Origin: an uncultured Eubacteriales bacterium
GTDB taxonomy: Bacteria > Bacillota > Clostridia > Lachnospirales > Lachnospiraceae
Direction: 5' to 3'
NCBI GenBank assembly: GCA_900315305.1
Contig: OMYS01000004.1
Coordinates: 124,001 to 188,000, forward strand
Length of the DNA: 64,000 nucleotides
Part shown: piece by piece, positions 24,806-33,686 of the stretch
Position numbering within the stretch: position 1 is the first letter of the stretch
How the letters are laid out: the number at the start of each line of letters is the position of its first letter
Made by a program: the position numbers and the translations under genes
The notes under the pieces: model-generated
What the model was told of the DNA's origin: nothing
Databases searched by the model: none
What the model saw: only the letters and a program-made list of their open reading frames with translations

Positions 24806-25705
24806 ATGGAAAATATGGATCTCTGGATCCAGAAGGCAGATGTTCTTGTCGAGGCGCTGCCGTATATCCGGGATTTTGCCGGAAAGAAGGTTGTCGTCAA
24901 GTACGGCGGCTCTGCGATGAAGGATGCGGCGCTCAAGAAGAGCGTCGTCACGGACGTCGCGCTCCTAAAGCTGGTCGGCATGAAGCCGATCATTGTCCAC
25001 GGGGGCGGCAAGGAGATCAGCAAATGGGTGAAGCTCTCCGGCAGAACGCCTGAATTCGTAAACGGTCTCCGCGTCACGGACAAGGACACGATGGAGATCG
25101 CCGAGATGGTCCTCAATAAGGTCAACAAGGGCCTCGTCCAGTACATGGAGGAGAACGGCGTGAAGGCCTGCGGCATATCCGGCAAGGACGGCGGCACGCT
25201 TCGAACCGTGAAGAAGACGATCGCGTCGGGGAAGGACCTCGGCTACGTCGGTGAGGTCACGGACGTCGATCCGACGCTGATCGATACCCTGATCGACCAG
25301 GACTTCATCCCGGTCATCTGTCCGATCGGACTTGGCGCGGAGGACTATCAGTCCTACAACATCAATGCGGACGATGCCGCGTGCGCGATTGCGTCTGCCG
25401 AGAAGGCGGAGAAGCTGGTGTTCCTCAGCGATATCGAGGGCGTCTACAAGGATCCGATGAATCCGGACACACTGATCTCTGAGCTGACCGTCGATGAGGC
25501 GAAGCAGTTCATCGCGGAGGGCAATGCGGGCGGAGGCATGCTGCCGAAGCTCACGAACTGCATCCACGCGATTGAGAACGGCGTATCGCGCGTGCATATT
25601 CTGGACGGGCGGATCATGCACTGCATGCTCCTCGAGATCTTCACGAACAGAGGAATCGGAACCGCTATTATCGGAAATGACAAGAACCGCTATTTTCACG
25701 GATGA
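24806..25705 (+). CDS. argB: Acetylglutamate kinase
   Basis: 299 residues. VVKYGGSAM at the N-terminus is the phosphate-binding loop; [10 protein letters not shown] binds substrate; [14 protein letters not shown] and [13 protein letters not shown] are conserved nucleotide-binding blocks. It phosphorylates N-acetylglutamate, and in ArgJ-cycle organisms is usually the arginine feedback target. The 3' end overlaps a possible argD start (ATGA). Confidence 0.96.
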   Translation: MENMDLWIQKADVLVEALPYIRDFAGKKVVVKYGGSAMKDAALKKSVVTDVALLKLVGMKPIIVHGGGKEISKWVKLSGRTPEFVNGLRVTDKDTMEIAEMVLNKVNKGLVQYMEENGVKACGISGKDGGTLRTVKKTIASGKDLGYVGEVTDVDPTLIDTLIDQDFIPVICPIGLGAEDYQSYNINADDAACAIASAEKAEKLVFLSDIEGVYKDPMNPDTLISELTVDEAKQFIAEGNAGGGMLPKLTNCIHAIENGVSRVHILDGRIMHCMLLEIFTNRGIGTAIIGNDKNRYFHG

Positions 25706-25716
25706 GGATAAAACAG

Positions 25717-26928
25717 ATGACAAAAGAAGAGACGATTAATCAGTGTGAGGAATATGTTCTTCACACCTACAACCGCTTTCCGCTCGTGATCGATCACGGA
25801 GAGGGAACAACGGTCTATGACACAGATGGCAAGGCCTATCTTGATTTTATGTCAGGAATCGGCGTGTATGCGCTCGGCTATCACTATCCCGGGTATGATG
25901 AGGCACTGATCGGACAGGTAAAGAAGGTGCTTCACACCTCCAACCTCTATTACCATGAGCCGCTCGCCGAGGCCGCGAAGAATGTGGTGGAGTCAACCGG
26001 TCTGTCAAAGGTTTTCTTTACGAATTCCGGAGCGGAGGCGATCGAGGGCTCCCTCAAGGCCGCGAGAAAATATGCGTACCTGAGAGACGGAAAAAATGAT
26101 CATGAGATTATCGCAATGAATTCCTCCTTCCACGGACGCTCGATTGGAGCCTTGTCTGTCACAGGAAATGAGGCCTACCGTGATCCGTTCAAGCCGCTCA
26201 TGGGCGGCGTTGTATTTGCCGATTACAATGACCTTGATTCTGTCAGGGCCCGCGTGACGGACAAGACATGCGCGATCATCATGGAGACTGTTCAGGGAGA
26301 AGGCGGCATCTATCCGGCGGATCCGGATTTCATCAAGGGTGTCGAAAAGATCTGCAGGGAGCGGGACATTCTTCTCATTCTCGATGAGATCCAGTGCGGC
26401 ATGGGACGGTCCGGATCGATGTGGGCCTTCCAGCAGTTCGGCGTCAAGCCGGACATTGTCACCTGCGCGAAGGCACTCGGCTGCGGCGTTCCGGTCGGCG
26501 CCTTTGTCATGAACCGGAAGGTGGCGGAGCACAGCCTCACAGCGGGTGACCACGGGACGACATACGGAGGCAATCCATTTGTCTGCAGCGCAGTCAATGC
26601 GGTCTTCCGTCTGTTCCGTGAGCATGATGTGGTCGGCCATGTACAGGTCATTTCAAAGTACCTCGCGGAGAAGCTCGACGGCCTCATGGCGTCGCACCGC
26701 TCTGTCGTGGCGCACAGAGGCATGGGCCTCATCCGCGGGCTTGAGCTCGATCCGTCCTGCGCAAAGGCGGGAAAGGTCGCCTCACTTGCCCTTGAGAAGG
26801 GGCTGATGATCATCACGGCGGGACACAACGTCCTCCGCTTCGTGCCGCCACTTGTCATCACGGAGGAAGACGTGGACAAGGCTGTCTCGATCCTTGACGA
26901 GGTCCTGACGGAGGTTGAGAACGGCTGA
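25717..26928 (+). CDS. argD: Acetylornithine aminotransferase
   Basis: An ATG at 25702 overlaps the argB stop, but the ATG at 25717 is placed 9 nt from GAGG and is preferred, giving 403 residues. Class III aminotransferase: VFFTNSGAEAIEGSLKAARK, LDEIQCGMGRSG, PLP-lysine region VTCAKALGCGVPVGAFV and HGTTYGGNPFVC. It transaminates N-acetylglutamate semialdehyde. Last gene of the operon, followed by rod-element copy 3 and a terminator. Confidence 0.95.
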   Translation: MTKEETINQCEEYVLHTYNRFPLVIDHGEGTTVYDTDGKAYLDFMSGIGVYALGYHYPGYDEALIGQVKKVLHTSNLYYHEPLAEAAKNVVESTGLSKVFFTNSGAEAIEGSLKAARKYAYLRDGKNDHEIIAMNSSFHGRSIGALSVTGNEAYRDPFKPLMGGVVFADYNDLDSVRARVTDKTCAIIMETVQGEGGIYPADPDFIKGVEKICRERDILLILDEIQCGMGRSGSMWAFQQFGVKPDIVTCAKALGCGVPVGAFVMNRKVAEHSLTAGDHGTTYGGNPFVCSAVNAVFRLFREHDVVGHVQVISKYLAEKLDGLMASHRSVVAHRGMGLIRGLELDPSCAKAGKVASLALEKGLMIITAGHNVLRFVPPLVITEEDVDKAVSILDEVLTEVENG

Positions 26929-26949
26929 TTCTTTTCAGAAAGGTCGTTA

Positions 26950-27138
26950 CTGTTCACACCGAATCGGAACTTTGGAAGCCATAAGCGATATCAGATACGT
27001 TGGAGGGCGTTAAGTGGAGGAGTCCGAAGATCACCCTGAGCCGCTGTGTCAGCGGCGAAGGGAAGCTGAGGAGGACGGAACGTGCCCGACAACGTATTGA
27101 TATTCGCGATGGCATCCAACTGTATATTCGGTGTGAAC
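26950..27138 (+). repeat. Rod-like structured repeat element, copy 3
   Basis: Terminal stem GTTCACACCGAAT (26952-26964) / ATTCGGTGTGAAC (27126-27138) is perfect. The arms are almost identical to copy 1, while the core and apical hairpin GCCGCTG/CAGCGGC match copies 2 and 4. Transcribed, if at all, in the argJBD 3' untranslated region before the terminator at 27145. Confidence 0.85.
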
Positions 27139-27144
27139 TATAAC

Positions 27145-27177
27145 AAAGGTCCGGCACACTGTGTCGGACCTTTTTCT
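27145..27177 (+). terminator. Rho-independent terminator of argJBD
   Basis: AAAGGTCCG / CGGACCTTT stem with inner CACA/TGTG pairing, followed by TTTTTC. Confidence 0.88.
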
Positions 27178-27184
27178 ATTCCTC

Positions 27185-27213
27185 TTGTCTTTTCGTTCTG
27201 AATCGGATAGAAT
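27185..27213 (+). promoter_or_regulatory. Probable comEA promoter
   Basis: TTGTCT (27185-27190), a 17-nt spacer, TAGAAT (27208-27213), 39 nt upstream of the comEA start. Confidence 0.6.
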
Positions 27214-27252
27214 ACAAATGTGCACGCTCCGGAACTTATTGCGGAGGTGCCC

Positions 27253-27948
27253 ATGAAGAAGAATAACGCGATGTCCATGTGCGTCATGGCTTTGCTTCTC
27301 ACATCTGTATTGGCCGCTGGCACACTGCTCAGCGGATGCGGCGCGACTTCCTATGAGGCCGTCTATACCGGACAGCGCAGCAGGTCCGGAGAGAACCCAT
27401 CGTCCGCGGAGAATCTGACAGAAAGTTCATCCAAACCGACAGAAGGAACATCGTCCGGAATTTCCTCCGGACATAAAACCAGTCCGTCTGGACAGCCGGA
27501 GAGCGGCGGGGAAATATGCGTGTATATCTGTGGAGCAGTTGTGTCGCCGGGCGTGTATTTTCTCGGAAAAAATGCACGTGTCATTGACGCGGTGAATGCC
27601 GCCGGAGGTCTGCGGGAGGACGCGGATTCTACCCATACGAATCTTGCGGCCGCCCTTCAGGACGGGCAGCAGATCACAGTTCCGACCGTGGAGGAGGCGA
27701 AGTCCATGCCGGCAAATGCCGGTACAGGCGCAGCCGCCGCTGCGGAGGGAGAGCAGTCTGTCAACATCAATACGGCGGATGCGGAGACCCTGCAGACTTT
27801 GAGCGGGATCGGAGCGACGCGCGCAGCGGACATCATCGCGTATCGGAATGAGCACGGGCCGTTCCGGAGCATCGAGGAGATCACGAATGTGAGCGGAATC
27901 GGCAGCGCGCTCTTTGAAAAAATAAAGGACCATATTACGGTGAGCTGA
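27253..27948 (+). CDS. comEA: ComEA-type DNA receptor, lipoprotein form
   Basis: The ATG at 27253 sits 5 nt after GGAGG; 231 residues. The signal peptide ends in LLSGC, a lipobox, so this ComEA is probably lipid-anchored, unlike the usual transmembrane-anchored Bacillus protein. A Ser-rich linker is followed by an SLBB domain (VYICGAVVSPGVYFLGKNAR) and a C-terminal double helix-hairpin-helix DNA-binding domain (VNINTADAETLQTLSGIGAT and ITNVSGIGSALFEKI). In competent bacteria it captures double-stranded DNA for uptake through ComEC, encoded at 33687. Confidence 0.9.
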   Translation: MKKNNAMSMCVMALLLTSVLAAGTLLSGCGATSYEAVYTGQRSRSGENPSSAENLTESSSKPTEGTSSGISSGHKTSPSGQPESGGEICVYICGAVVSPGVYFLGKNARVIDAVNAAGGLREDADSTHTNLAAALQDGQQITVPTVEEAKSMPANAGTGAAAAAEGEQSVNINTADAETLQTLSGIGATRAADIIAYRNEHGPFRSIEEITNVSGIGSALFEKIKDHITVS

Positions 27949-27990
27949 CCGCGGTTCCGGTTGAACGGCGGCCGGCGGAATGGAGACAGG

Positions 27991-28680
27991 ATGGCAAAGA
28001 AGATTCTGGTCGTGGATGACGAAAAACTGATTGTAAAGGGAATCCGGTTCAGCCTTGAACAGGACGGATATGAGGTCGACTGCGCATATGACGGAGAGGA
28101 GGCCCTGCAGAAGGCGAAGGAGAACGAGTACGACATGGTGCTTCTCGATCTCATGCTTCCGAAGCTCTCTGGACTTGAGGTGTGCCAGCAGATCCGCGGC
28201 TTTTCGCAGGTGCCGATCATTATGCTGACGGCAAAGAGCGAGGACATGGACAAGATCATGGGACTTGAGTACGGCGCGGATGACTATATCACAAAGCCGT
28301 TCAATATCCTTGAGGTGAAGGCGAGAATCAAGGCGATTCTGCGCCGCTCATCCAGAACGGAGACGGAGAAGGAGCGCCCGAAGACCGTGGAGATCAACGG
28401 ACTCAAGATGGATTGCGAGAGCCGGCGCGTCTACGTCAACGGAAAGGAGATCAATCTCACGGCGAAGGAGTTCGATGTCCTTGAGCTGCTTGTCTTCAAT
28501 CCGAATAAGGTTTACAGCAGAGAGAACCTGCTCAACATTGTCTGGGGATACGAGTATCCGGGCGACGTCCGGACGGTGGATGTCCATATCCGGAGACTGC
28601 GCGAGAAGATCGAGGAGAACCCGAGCGATCCAAAGTATGTCCACACGAAGTGGGGCGTAGGCTATTATTTTCAGGGATAA
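27991..28680 (+). CDS. OmpR/PhoB-family response regulator
   Basis: The ATG at 27991 follows GGAGACAGG; 229 residues. The receiver domain has acidic Asp9-Asp10, phospho-acceptor Asp53 in VLLDLMLP, and Lys in DDYITKPFN. The winged-helix output domain has ITAKEFDVLELL-like LTAKEFDVLELLVFNPNK and VDVHIRRLREKIEENP. It most resembles the WalR/ResD/PhoP group. No kinase gene is adjacent; the nearest is at 31233, beyond three unrelated genes. The pairing is plausible but unproven. Confidence 0.9.
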   Translation: MAKKILVVDDEKLIVKGIRFSLEQDGYEVDCAYDGEEALQKAKENEYDMVLLDLMLPKLSGLEVCQQIRGFSQVPIIMLTAKSEDMDKIMGLEYGADDYITKPFNILEVKARIKAILRRSSRTETEKERPKTVEINGLKMDCESRRVYVNGKEINLTAKEFDVLELLVFNPNKVYSRENLLNIVWGYEYPGDVRTVDVHIRRLREKIEENPSDPKYVHTKWGVGYYFQG

Positions 28681-28685
28681 AAAAT

Positions 28686-28710
28686 GAGCGCGGCACATGC
28701 CGCGCTCTTC
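28686..28710. terminator. Bidirectional terminator between convergent genes
   Basis: GAGCGCGGC-ACAT-GCCGCGCTC perfect stem, with an A-run on the left and TTCCC on the right. Confidence 0.7.
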
Positions 28711-28722
28711 CCATGCAGGGGC

Positions 28723-29364
28723 TTACTGCCCGTATGATTTGAAGCGCTCTCTGGTTGACGCGAGCAGCTCATCGCTCATGATGTTCGGTTTGCCGATGCA
28801 TTCGGCCCGCCACTGAAGCTCCGCCGCAAATTCGATGTTGTCGGCGAGAAGAAAGGCCTCGTCCAGCGAGCTGCCGCAGGCGACAAGACCGTGGTTTCCG
28901 AGGAGGACGGCCTTGCATGTTCCGGCTGCCTGCACCGCGATGTCCGCGAGCTCAGGCGTTCCGAAGGTGACGGAAGGTGCGCATGGGACCTTGTCCGCTC
29001 CGATATTACATATGCAGAAGTGGATCATATCGATCGGGCGGAGAAGACACGCGAAGGTCGTCGCAAAGACGGAGTGCGTGTGAACGATGCCGCAGGTTCC
29101 CGGCTTCTTCCGGTAAAATCCGGCGTGCATGCCGGCCTCGCTCGAGGGCTTTCGATTCCCCTCGACGATGGTACCGTCCAGAGTCATGATGACGATGTCC
29201 TCCGGCTTTGTCTCGAAGTATCCGATGCCGGACGGGCTGATCGCCATGTATCCTGTTGCGGGGTCATAGACACTCAGGTTGCCACTGGTTCCTCTGGTGA
29301 GACCGGAACGGAGCATTTCTTTGCCATACTCGACGATCTGGTCGCGCGCGTCTTTCATTAACAT
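28723..29364 (-). CDS. Class II aldolase (L-fuculose-phosphate aldolase type)
   Basis: 213 residues. The start at 29364 is 6 nt from GGAGG on the minus strand. Zn ligands of the class II aldolase/adducin family are present: His-x-His in IVHTHSVFAT and a third His in LGNHGLV, with catalytic Glu in KPSSEAGMH. TSGNLSVYDPATGYMAISPSG is the phosphate-binding N-terminal block. It could cleave fuculose-1-phosphate, ribulose-phosphate or a related sugar phosphate; no neighbouring sugar genes settle this. Confidence 0.85.
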   Translation of the reverse strand: MLMKDARDQIVEYGKEMLRSGLTRGTSGNLSVYDPATGYMAISPSGIGYFETKPEDIVIMTLDGTIVEGNRKPSSEAGMHAGFYRKKPGTCGIVHTHSVFATTFACLLRPIDMIHFCICNIGADKVPCAPSVTFGTPELADIAVQAAGTCKAVLLGNHGLVACGSSLDEAFLLADNIEFAAELQWRAECIGKPNIMSDELLASTRERFKSYGQ

Positions 29365-29390
29365 AGTCTGCCTCCAAGCATTCTGTAATT

Positions 29391-29473
29391 ATTCAGCCCC
29401 GGAAAACCTTTGAAATCGTCCGGTGAGCAGGCTCTCCGGACGGATTGCAGAAGCTTTCTGTGGGGTGCTGCAT
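29391..29473. repeat. Modular palindrome, single-module (C) copy
   Basis: 83 nt from ATTCAGCCCC to GGGGTGCTGCAT with the C cap CGTCCGG-TGAGCAGGCTCT-CCGGACG. Weaker outer pairing (AAACCTTTG.. / ..AGAAGCTTTC) recalls the copy at 9029. The remaining 150 nt before 29625 show no clear element. Confidence 0.7.
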
Positions 29474-29624
29474 TATTATCTCACATGGCGGTCTGCAGGT
29501 CAAAGGTGTGAGGGGGCAGGCGGGCATAGGGCGCCTTATGTAATGCTTTGGGTGTCATAAAGTCTTTCGCCTTTGGCTCAGACTTTTGACATTGTAATCA
29601 TGTCTTTGGAAAGGGGTAAGAAAA

Positions 29625-30698
29625 ATGTATAAAGAGAGAATTGAGCGCGTTCTTGCGCGCATGAAGGCAGCCGGTTTAAGCCAGCTTCTCGTGTCGGATC
29701 CGAAGAGCGTCTTTTATCTGACGGGAGTCAGCGTGGAGCCGTACGAGAGGATGCTTGCATTTCTCGTGAGGGACGACGGGAAGCACGTCCTCTTCCTGAA
29801 CCGTCTGTTTAATGTCCCGGAGACGGAGTATGAGGAGGTCTGGTTCAGCGATACGGACGACTCTGTCGGGATGATCGCAGACCGTATCGATAAAAGCGGG
29901 AGACTCGGCATTGACAAGGAGTGGCCGGCGCGGTTCCTTATTCCGCTCATGGAGAGATGCCCGGAGCTGATGGTCGTGCTCGGGTCGGACTGTGTCGACG
30001 GATGCCGCGCGGTCAAGGATGAAGAGGAACAGAAGCTCATGCGGGAGGCGTCAAGAATCAATGACATCGTTAATGTCCGCGCGCGGGAGTATGTGAAGGC
30101 GGGCATGACGGAGAAAATGGTCGCTGACTTCATCGATGCGAATTTTGTGAAGGAGGGGGCAGAGGGCCCGAGCTTCACGACGATCGTATCCTTCGGGGCG
30201 AACGCGGCTGATCCGCACCACGAGCCGGATGACACGGTGCTGAAGGAGGGCGACTGCGTCCTCTTCGATATGGGCTGCGTGAAGGACCGCTACTGCTCGG
30301 ACATGACAAGGACCTTTATGTGCGGGGAGACAGAGGATGCGGAATTTGCAAAGGTCTATGAGCTGGTGCGTCTTGCCAATGAGACGGCAGAGCGCATGAT
30401 CCGTCCCGGCGTCCGCTTCTCAGACATCGATGCCGCGGCGCGCGGTCTGATCGCGAAGGCCGGCTACGGGGAGTATTTCAATCACCGGCTCGGCCACTTC
30501 ATCGGTCAGACCGATCACGAGGCGGGCGATGTCAGCTCGGCAAATGAAAGCCTCACAGAGCCAGGCATGATTTTCTCCATCGAGCCAGGCATCTATCTGC
30601 CGGGACGCTTCGGTGTCCGGATCGAGGACCTCGTCCTCGTCACGGAGGATGGCTGTGAGGTTCTGAACCATGTGGACAAGAACCTCCGCCGCGTCTAA
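29625..30698 (+). CDS. M24-family Xaa-Pro aminopeptidase/dipeptidase
   Basis: 357 residues. N-terminal creatinase-like domain, then a pita-bread metallopeptidase domain. Metal ligands: Asp in LFDMGCVKDRYCSDMTR (two), His in HRLGHFIGQ, Glu in SIEPGIYLPG and Glu in VRIEDLVLV. It cleaves peptides next to proline in the cytoplasm. Ribosome-binding site AAAGGGG. It appears monocistronic. Confidence 0.9.
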   Translation: MYKERIERVLARMKAAGLSQLLVSDPKSVFYLTGVSVEPYERMLAFLVRDDGKHVLFLNRLFNVPETEYEEVWFSDTDDSVGMIADRIDKSGRLGIDKEWPARFLIPLMERCPELMVVLGSDCVDGCRAVKDEEEQKLMREASRINDIVNVRAREYVKAGMTEKMVADFIDANFVKEGAEGPSFTTIVSFGANAADPHHEPDDTVLKEGDCVLFDMGCVKDRYCSDMTRTFMCGETEDAEFAKVYELVRLANETAERMIRPGVRFSDIDAAARGLIAKAGYGEYFNHRLGHFIGQTDHEAGDVSSANESLTEPGMIFSIEPGIYLPGRFGVRIEDLVLVTEDGCEVLNHVDKNLRRV

Positions 30699-30704
30699 TA
30701 GGTG

Positions 30705-30733
30705 TTTCAAGCACTCCTAAGGTGTGGTAAAAT
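30705..30733 (+). promoter_or_regulatory. Probable promoter upstream of the 30819 gene
   Basis: TTTCAA (30705-30710), a 17-nt spacer, TAAAAT (30728-30733). Confidence 0.45.
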
Positions 30734-30818
30734 GACAGTCAGATAAAGAGCGGTATTCCGGTGAGATCGATGGTTCCGGATAAGCCGCAAATTCCTGACA
30801 GGAAGGGGAGGCACGCCA

Positions 30819-31154
30819 ATGAAGGACTTTAACGAACTGAAGGAGCTGGTCAGAAAAAAAGGATTCGGAACGACGTATTACGGAAATATCAACGGCGATC
30901 CGGTCTATCTCTCGAAGGGAGTGCTGACAAAGTTTTTCGGTGATGATGACATCCAGAGCGTCATTACTGCCGTCGGAAAATTCCAGGACGGCGACTACGG
31001 GACGGCGGCAGAGCACGGAAAGACATCAAAGCCGGGCCACGAGTACGGACGCTATGAGATCGGAGGCCTCGAGGCCGAGGACGGCGAGGACTGCGCCGTG
31101 TGGATTCACAAGGCGGAGGACGCGTTGATCGTCTATTTCAAGTTCGAGCGCTGA
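30819..31154 (+). CDS. Uncharacterised small cytoplasmic protein
   Basis: 111 residues preceded by GGAAGGGGAGG. No signal peptide or membrane span. It begins MKDFNELKELVRKKGFGTTY and has a Gly- and Asp-rich middle (GDDDIQSVITAVGKFQDGDY) and a likely beta-strand C-terminus (CAVWIHKAEDALIVYFKFER). I recognise no family. It sits 78 nt upstream of the sensor-kinase gene in the same direction and could be cotranscribed with it. Confidence 0.6.
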   Translation: MKDFNELKELVRKKGFGTTYYGNINGDPVYLSKGVLTKFFGDDDIQSVITAVGKFQDGDYGTAAEHGKTSKPGHEYGRYEIGGLEAEDGEDCAVWIHKAEDALIVYFKFER

Positions 31155-31232
31155 GAGAGCGGAGAGAAACAAAGAGATATGGAGGCTGCCGGGAGAAATC
31201 CCGGCAGTATTGAATTCAGGACAGTATTTGCG

Positions 31233-32660
31233 ATGAAAACGAAACGAACAGGATTTTTCAGAAGTCTCCGGTTCCGGATTATGGTCACGCTGATCATTAT
31301 CGGAATCGTGCCCGCTATCATCACATCATTTGTGATCGTCCGCGGATATGAGAACAGAGCCATTGCGCTGCGCGCCAGCAACATCAGAAATCAGTGCGAT
31401 GTGCTGGTCAATTCAATCGTCACGGAGAACTACCTCGAGGACCAGAGCTCCGAGGTCTTGAACAGCGAGCTGAGTCTTCTGTCGACCGTCTACAGCGGAC
31501 GCATTCTTCTGATTGACTCTCATTTTAAGGTCGTGAAGGACACCTACGATCTTGACACGGGAAAGACCTCCGTCTCAAAGGAAGTCATCAGTTGCTTTCA
31601 GACCGGGTCCGGATCGACGCACTACGACTCCGACAGCGCATACATTGAGATCACGGTCCCGATCAAGGACACGAATTCAAATGAGCTGCTCGGCGTGCTT
31701 GTCGCCTCCATCTCGACCAATGAGATCGCGCAGACGGTGCGCAACCTCGAGAACATCGGGATCCTTGTCTCGGCGATCATAAGCGTCATCGTTCTTGTCG
31801 CCGGATGGATCATCGCAAATATACTTGTCCGGCCGCTCAACATGGTCACGAAGGCCATCGAGGACGTCACGGACGGATATGACAACGAGGCGATCTCCGT
31901 CAACAACTACACGGAGACAGCGGCGATCACCGATGCCTTCAACCAGATGCTGCGCAGAATCCGCGCGCTGGACAATTCGAGACAGGAATTTGTCTCCAAT
32001 GTGTCGCACGAGCTGAAGACGCCGCTCACATCGATGAAGGTTCTCGCGGACTCCCTGAACGGACAGGACAATGTGCCGATTGAGATCTACCGGGAGTTCA
32101 TGAGCGACATCACGCAGGAGATCGACCGGGAGAACAGCATCATCCAGGACCTGCTCACGATGGTCCGCATGGACAGGACTGCCGTCGACCTCAATATCGA
32201 GAAGACGGAGATCGGAGAGCTGCTGGCGCAGGTCATCCAGAGACTGAAGCCGATTGCGGACAAGAAGAATATCGAGCTCATTCTGGACGCGCCGAAGAAG
32301 GTCATGGCGGAGGTCGACGTGACGAAGCTCAGCCTTGCATTTTCCAACCTGATTGAAAACGGCATCAAGTACAATGTCGACAAGGGCTGGGTGCGCGTCA
32401 CGCTGAGCTCGGACAAGAAATATTTCTATGTCAATGTCGCGGACTGCGGACTCGGCATCGCGGAGGACCAGATCGATCACATCTTCGAGCGGTTCTACAG
32501 AGGCGACAAATCACACTCGACGACGATCGAGGGAACAGGCCTCGGCCTTGCGATCACAAAGAATGCGATCGCCATGCACCGGGGCATCATCAAGGTACAG
32601 AGCAAGGTCGGCGAGGGAACGACATTCATGGTGCGTCTCCCGCTGGTTCACACGGCATGA
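31233..32660 (+). CDS. Membrane sensor histidine kinase
   Basis: The ATG at 31233 (MKTKRTGFFRSLRFRIMV) directly precedes the first membrane span and follows CAGGACAG; an ATG at 31179 would add 18 unsupported residues. 475 residues: TM1, a roughly 150-residue extracellular sensor domain, TM2 (ILVSAIISVIVLVAGWIIAN), HAMP (LVRPLNMVTKAIEDVTDG), phosphotransfer H-box FVSNVSHELKTPLTSM, then the ATPase N-box NLIENGIKYN and G-boxes DCGLGIAEDQ and GTGLGLAITKN. It is WalK/PhoR-like but without a PAS domain. It is coupled to a GerMN lipoprotein gene, resembling actinobacterial mtrB-lpqB. The response regulator at 27991 is the nearest candidate partner. Confidence 0.92.
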   Translation: MKTKRTGFFRSLRFRIMVTLIIIGIVPAIITSFVIVRGYENRAIALRASNIRNQCDVLVNSIVTENYLEDQSSEVLNSELSLLSTVYSGRILLIDSHFKVVKDTYDLDTGKTSVSKEVISCFQTGSGSTHYDSDSAYIEITVPIKDTNSNELLGVLVASISTNEIAQTVRNLENIGILVSAIISVIVLVAGWIIANILVRPLNMVTKAIEDVTDGYDNEAISVNNYTETAAITDAFNQMLRRIRALDNSRQEFVSNVSHELKTPLTSMKVLADSLNGQDNVPIEIYREFMSDITQEIDRENSIIQDLLTMVRMDRTAVDLNIEKTEIGELLAQVIQRLKPIADKKNIELILDAPKKVMAEVDVTKLSLAFSNLIENGIKYNVDKGWVRVTLSSDKKYFYVNVADCGLGIAEDQIDHIFERFYRGDKSHSTTIEGTGLGLAITKNAIAMHRGIIKVQSKVGEGTTFMVRLPLVHTA

Positions 32661-32673
32661 GGAGGTCCGGAAA

Positions 32674-33615
32674 ATGAAAAAAATCTTATCTCTTTTTCTC
32701 GCGGCCGCTATGGCCGTGTCGCTTTTGACCAGCTGCGGAAGCAGCTCCTCCGGAGAGAAGGAGTCTCCTTATTATCTCTATTATCTGGACGAGGACGGGG
32801 ACGGCCTTTACCAGCGCGAGTACACGCCTGTGGCGTCCTCGGCAAATGATATGATCAAGGAATTTATCAGCGAGCTGCAGTCGGTCCCGTCGAAGGCGAA
32901 GTACTCGCCGCTTCTTGAGACTGATGTCAGAATCCAGGCCGAGAGCCTGAAGAGCGGCATGCTCACACTGGATTTCTCTTCGGAGTACAGCGATATGGAC
33001 GCGACCCGCGAGGTGCTCGCGAGGGCGGGAATCGTCCGCTCCCTCATTCAGATCGACGGAGTCGATGAGGTGAAATTTGAGGTCGACGGCAGGGCGGCGA
33101 AGACGCCGGACGGCGAAGAGATCGGTGTGATGAATGAAAATACCTTTGTCGACAACGCGGCGAAGCAGATCAATACGATCCAGCACACACAGATCGATCT
33201 GTATTTTGCGACAGAGGACGGAACGCAGCTGCAGAAGGAATCGCGGTCGATCTACTACAGCGCCTCGAAGCCCCTCGAATGGGCGGTTGTCGAGCGGCTG
33301 ATCGCGGGGCCGAAGGTGAGCGGGAACTACGCGACGCTTCCTGCCAATACACAGATCCTGAGCGTGACGAGTGCCGACGGTATCTGCTATGTCAATCTGG
33401 ACTCGACGTTTACGACGGACGCGCTCGCGGTCGATGAGAAAATCCCGGTCTATTCGATTGTCGATACAATTGTCAAGGACTGCAGCAATATCAGCCAGGT
33501 ACAGATCTCCGTGAACGGAGAGTCCGATATCATGTTCCGGGGGAGCATGGACCTGAGCAAGCCGTATGAGGCGGACTTTTCCCTCGTAAAGGACGCGACG
33601 TCATCGGACGGGTGA
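32674..33615 (+). CDS. GerMN-domain lipoprotein
   Basis: The ATG at 32674 follows GAGGAGG, 13 nt after the kinase stop. 313 residues: signal peptide with LLTSC lipobox, then two GerMN-type domains, the first around FISELQSVPSKAKYSPLL and the second around PLEWAVVERLIAGPKVSGNY with INLDST-like CYVNLDSTFTTDALAV. GerMN domains occur in sporulation and cell-wall associated lipoproteins. The coupling suggests it modulates the upstream sensor kinase at the cell surface (inference). Confidence 0.85.
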   Translation: MKKILSLFLAAAMAVSLLTSCGSSSSGEKESPYYLYYLDEDGDGLYQREYTPVASSANDMIKEFISELQSVPSKAKYSPLLETDVRIQAESLKSGMLTLDFSSEYSDMDATREVLARAGIVRSLIQIDGVDEVKFEVDGRAAKTPDGEEIGVMNENTFVDNAAKQINTIQHTQIDLYFATEDGTQLQKESRSIYYSASKPLEWAVVERLIAGPKVSGNYATLPANTQILSVTSADGICYVNLDSTFTTDALAVDEKIPVYSIVDTIVKDCSNISQVQISVNGESDIMFRGSMDLSKPYEADFSLVKDATSSDG

Positions 33616-33626
33616 GACGGCAGGAA

Positions 33627-33656
33627 TTGACGGCGCCGCCGGCGGCGATGTAAAAT
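33627..33656 (+). promoter_or_regulatory. Probable comEC promoter
   Basis: TTGACG (33627-33632), an 18-nt GC-rich spacer, TAAAAT (33651-33656). Confidence 0.6.
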
Positions 33657-33686
33657 GAAAGAGCAGTAATTCGGACAGGAGGACAT

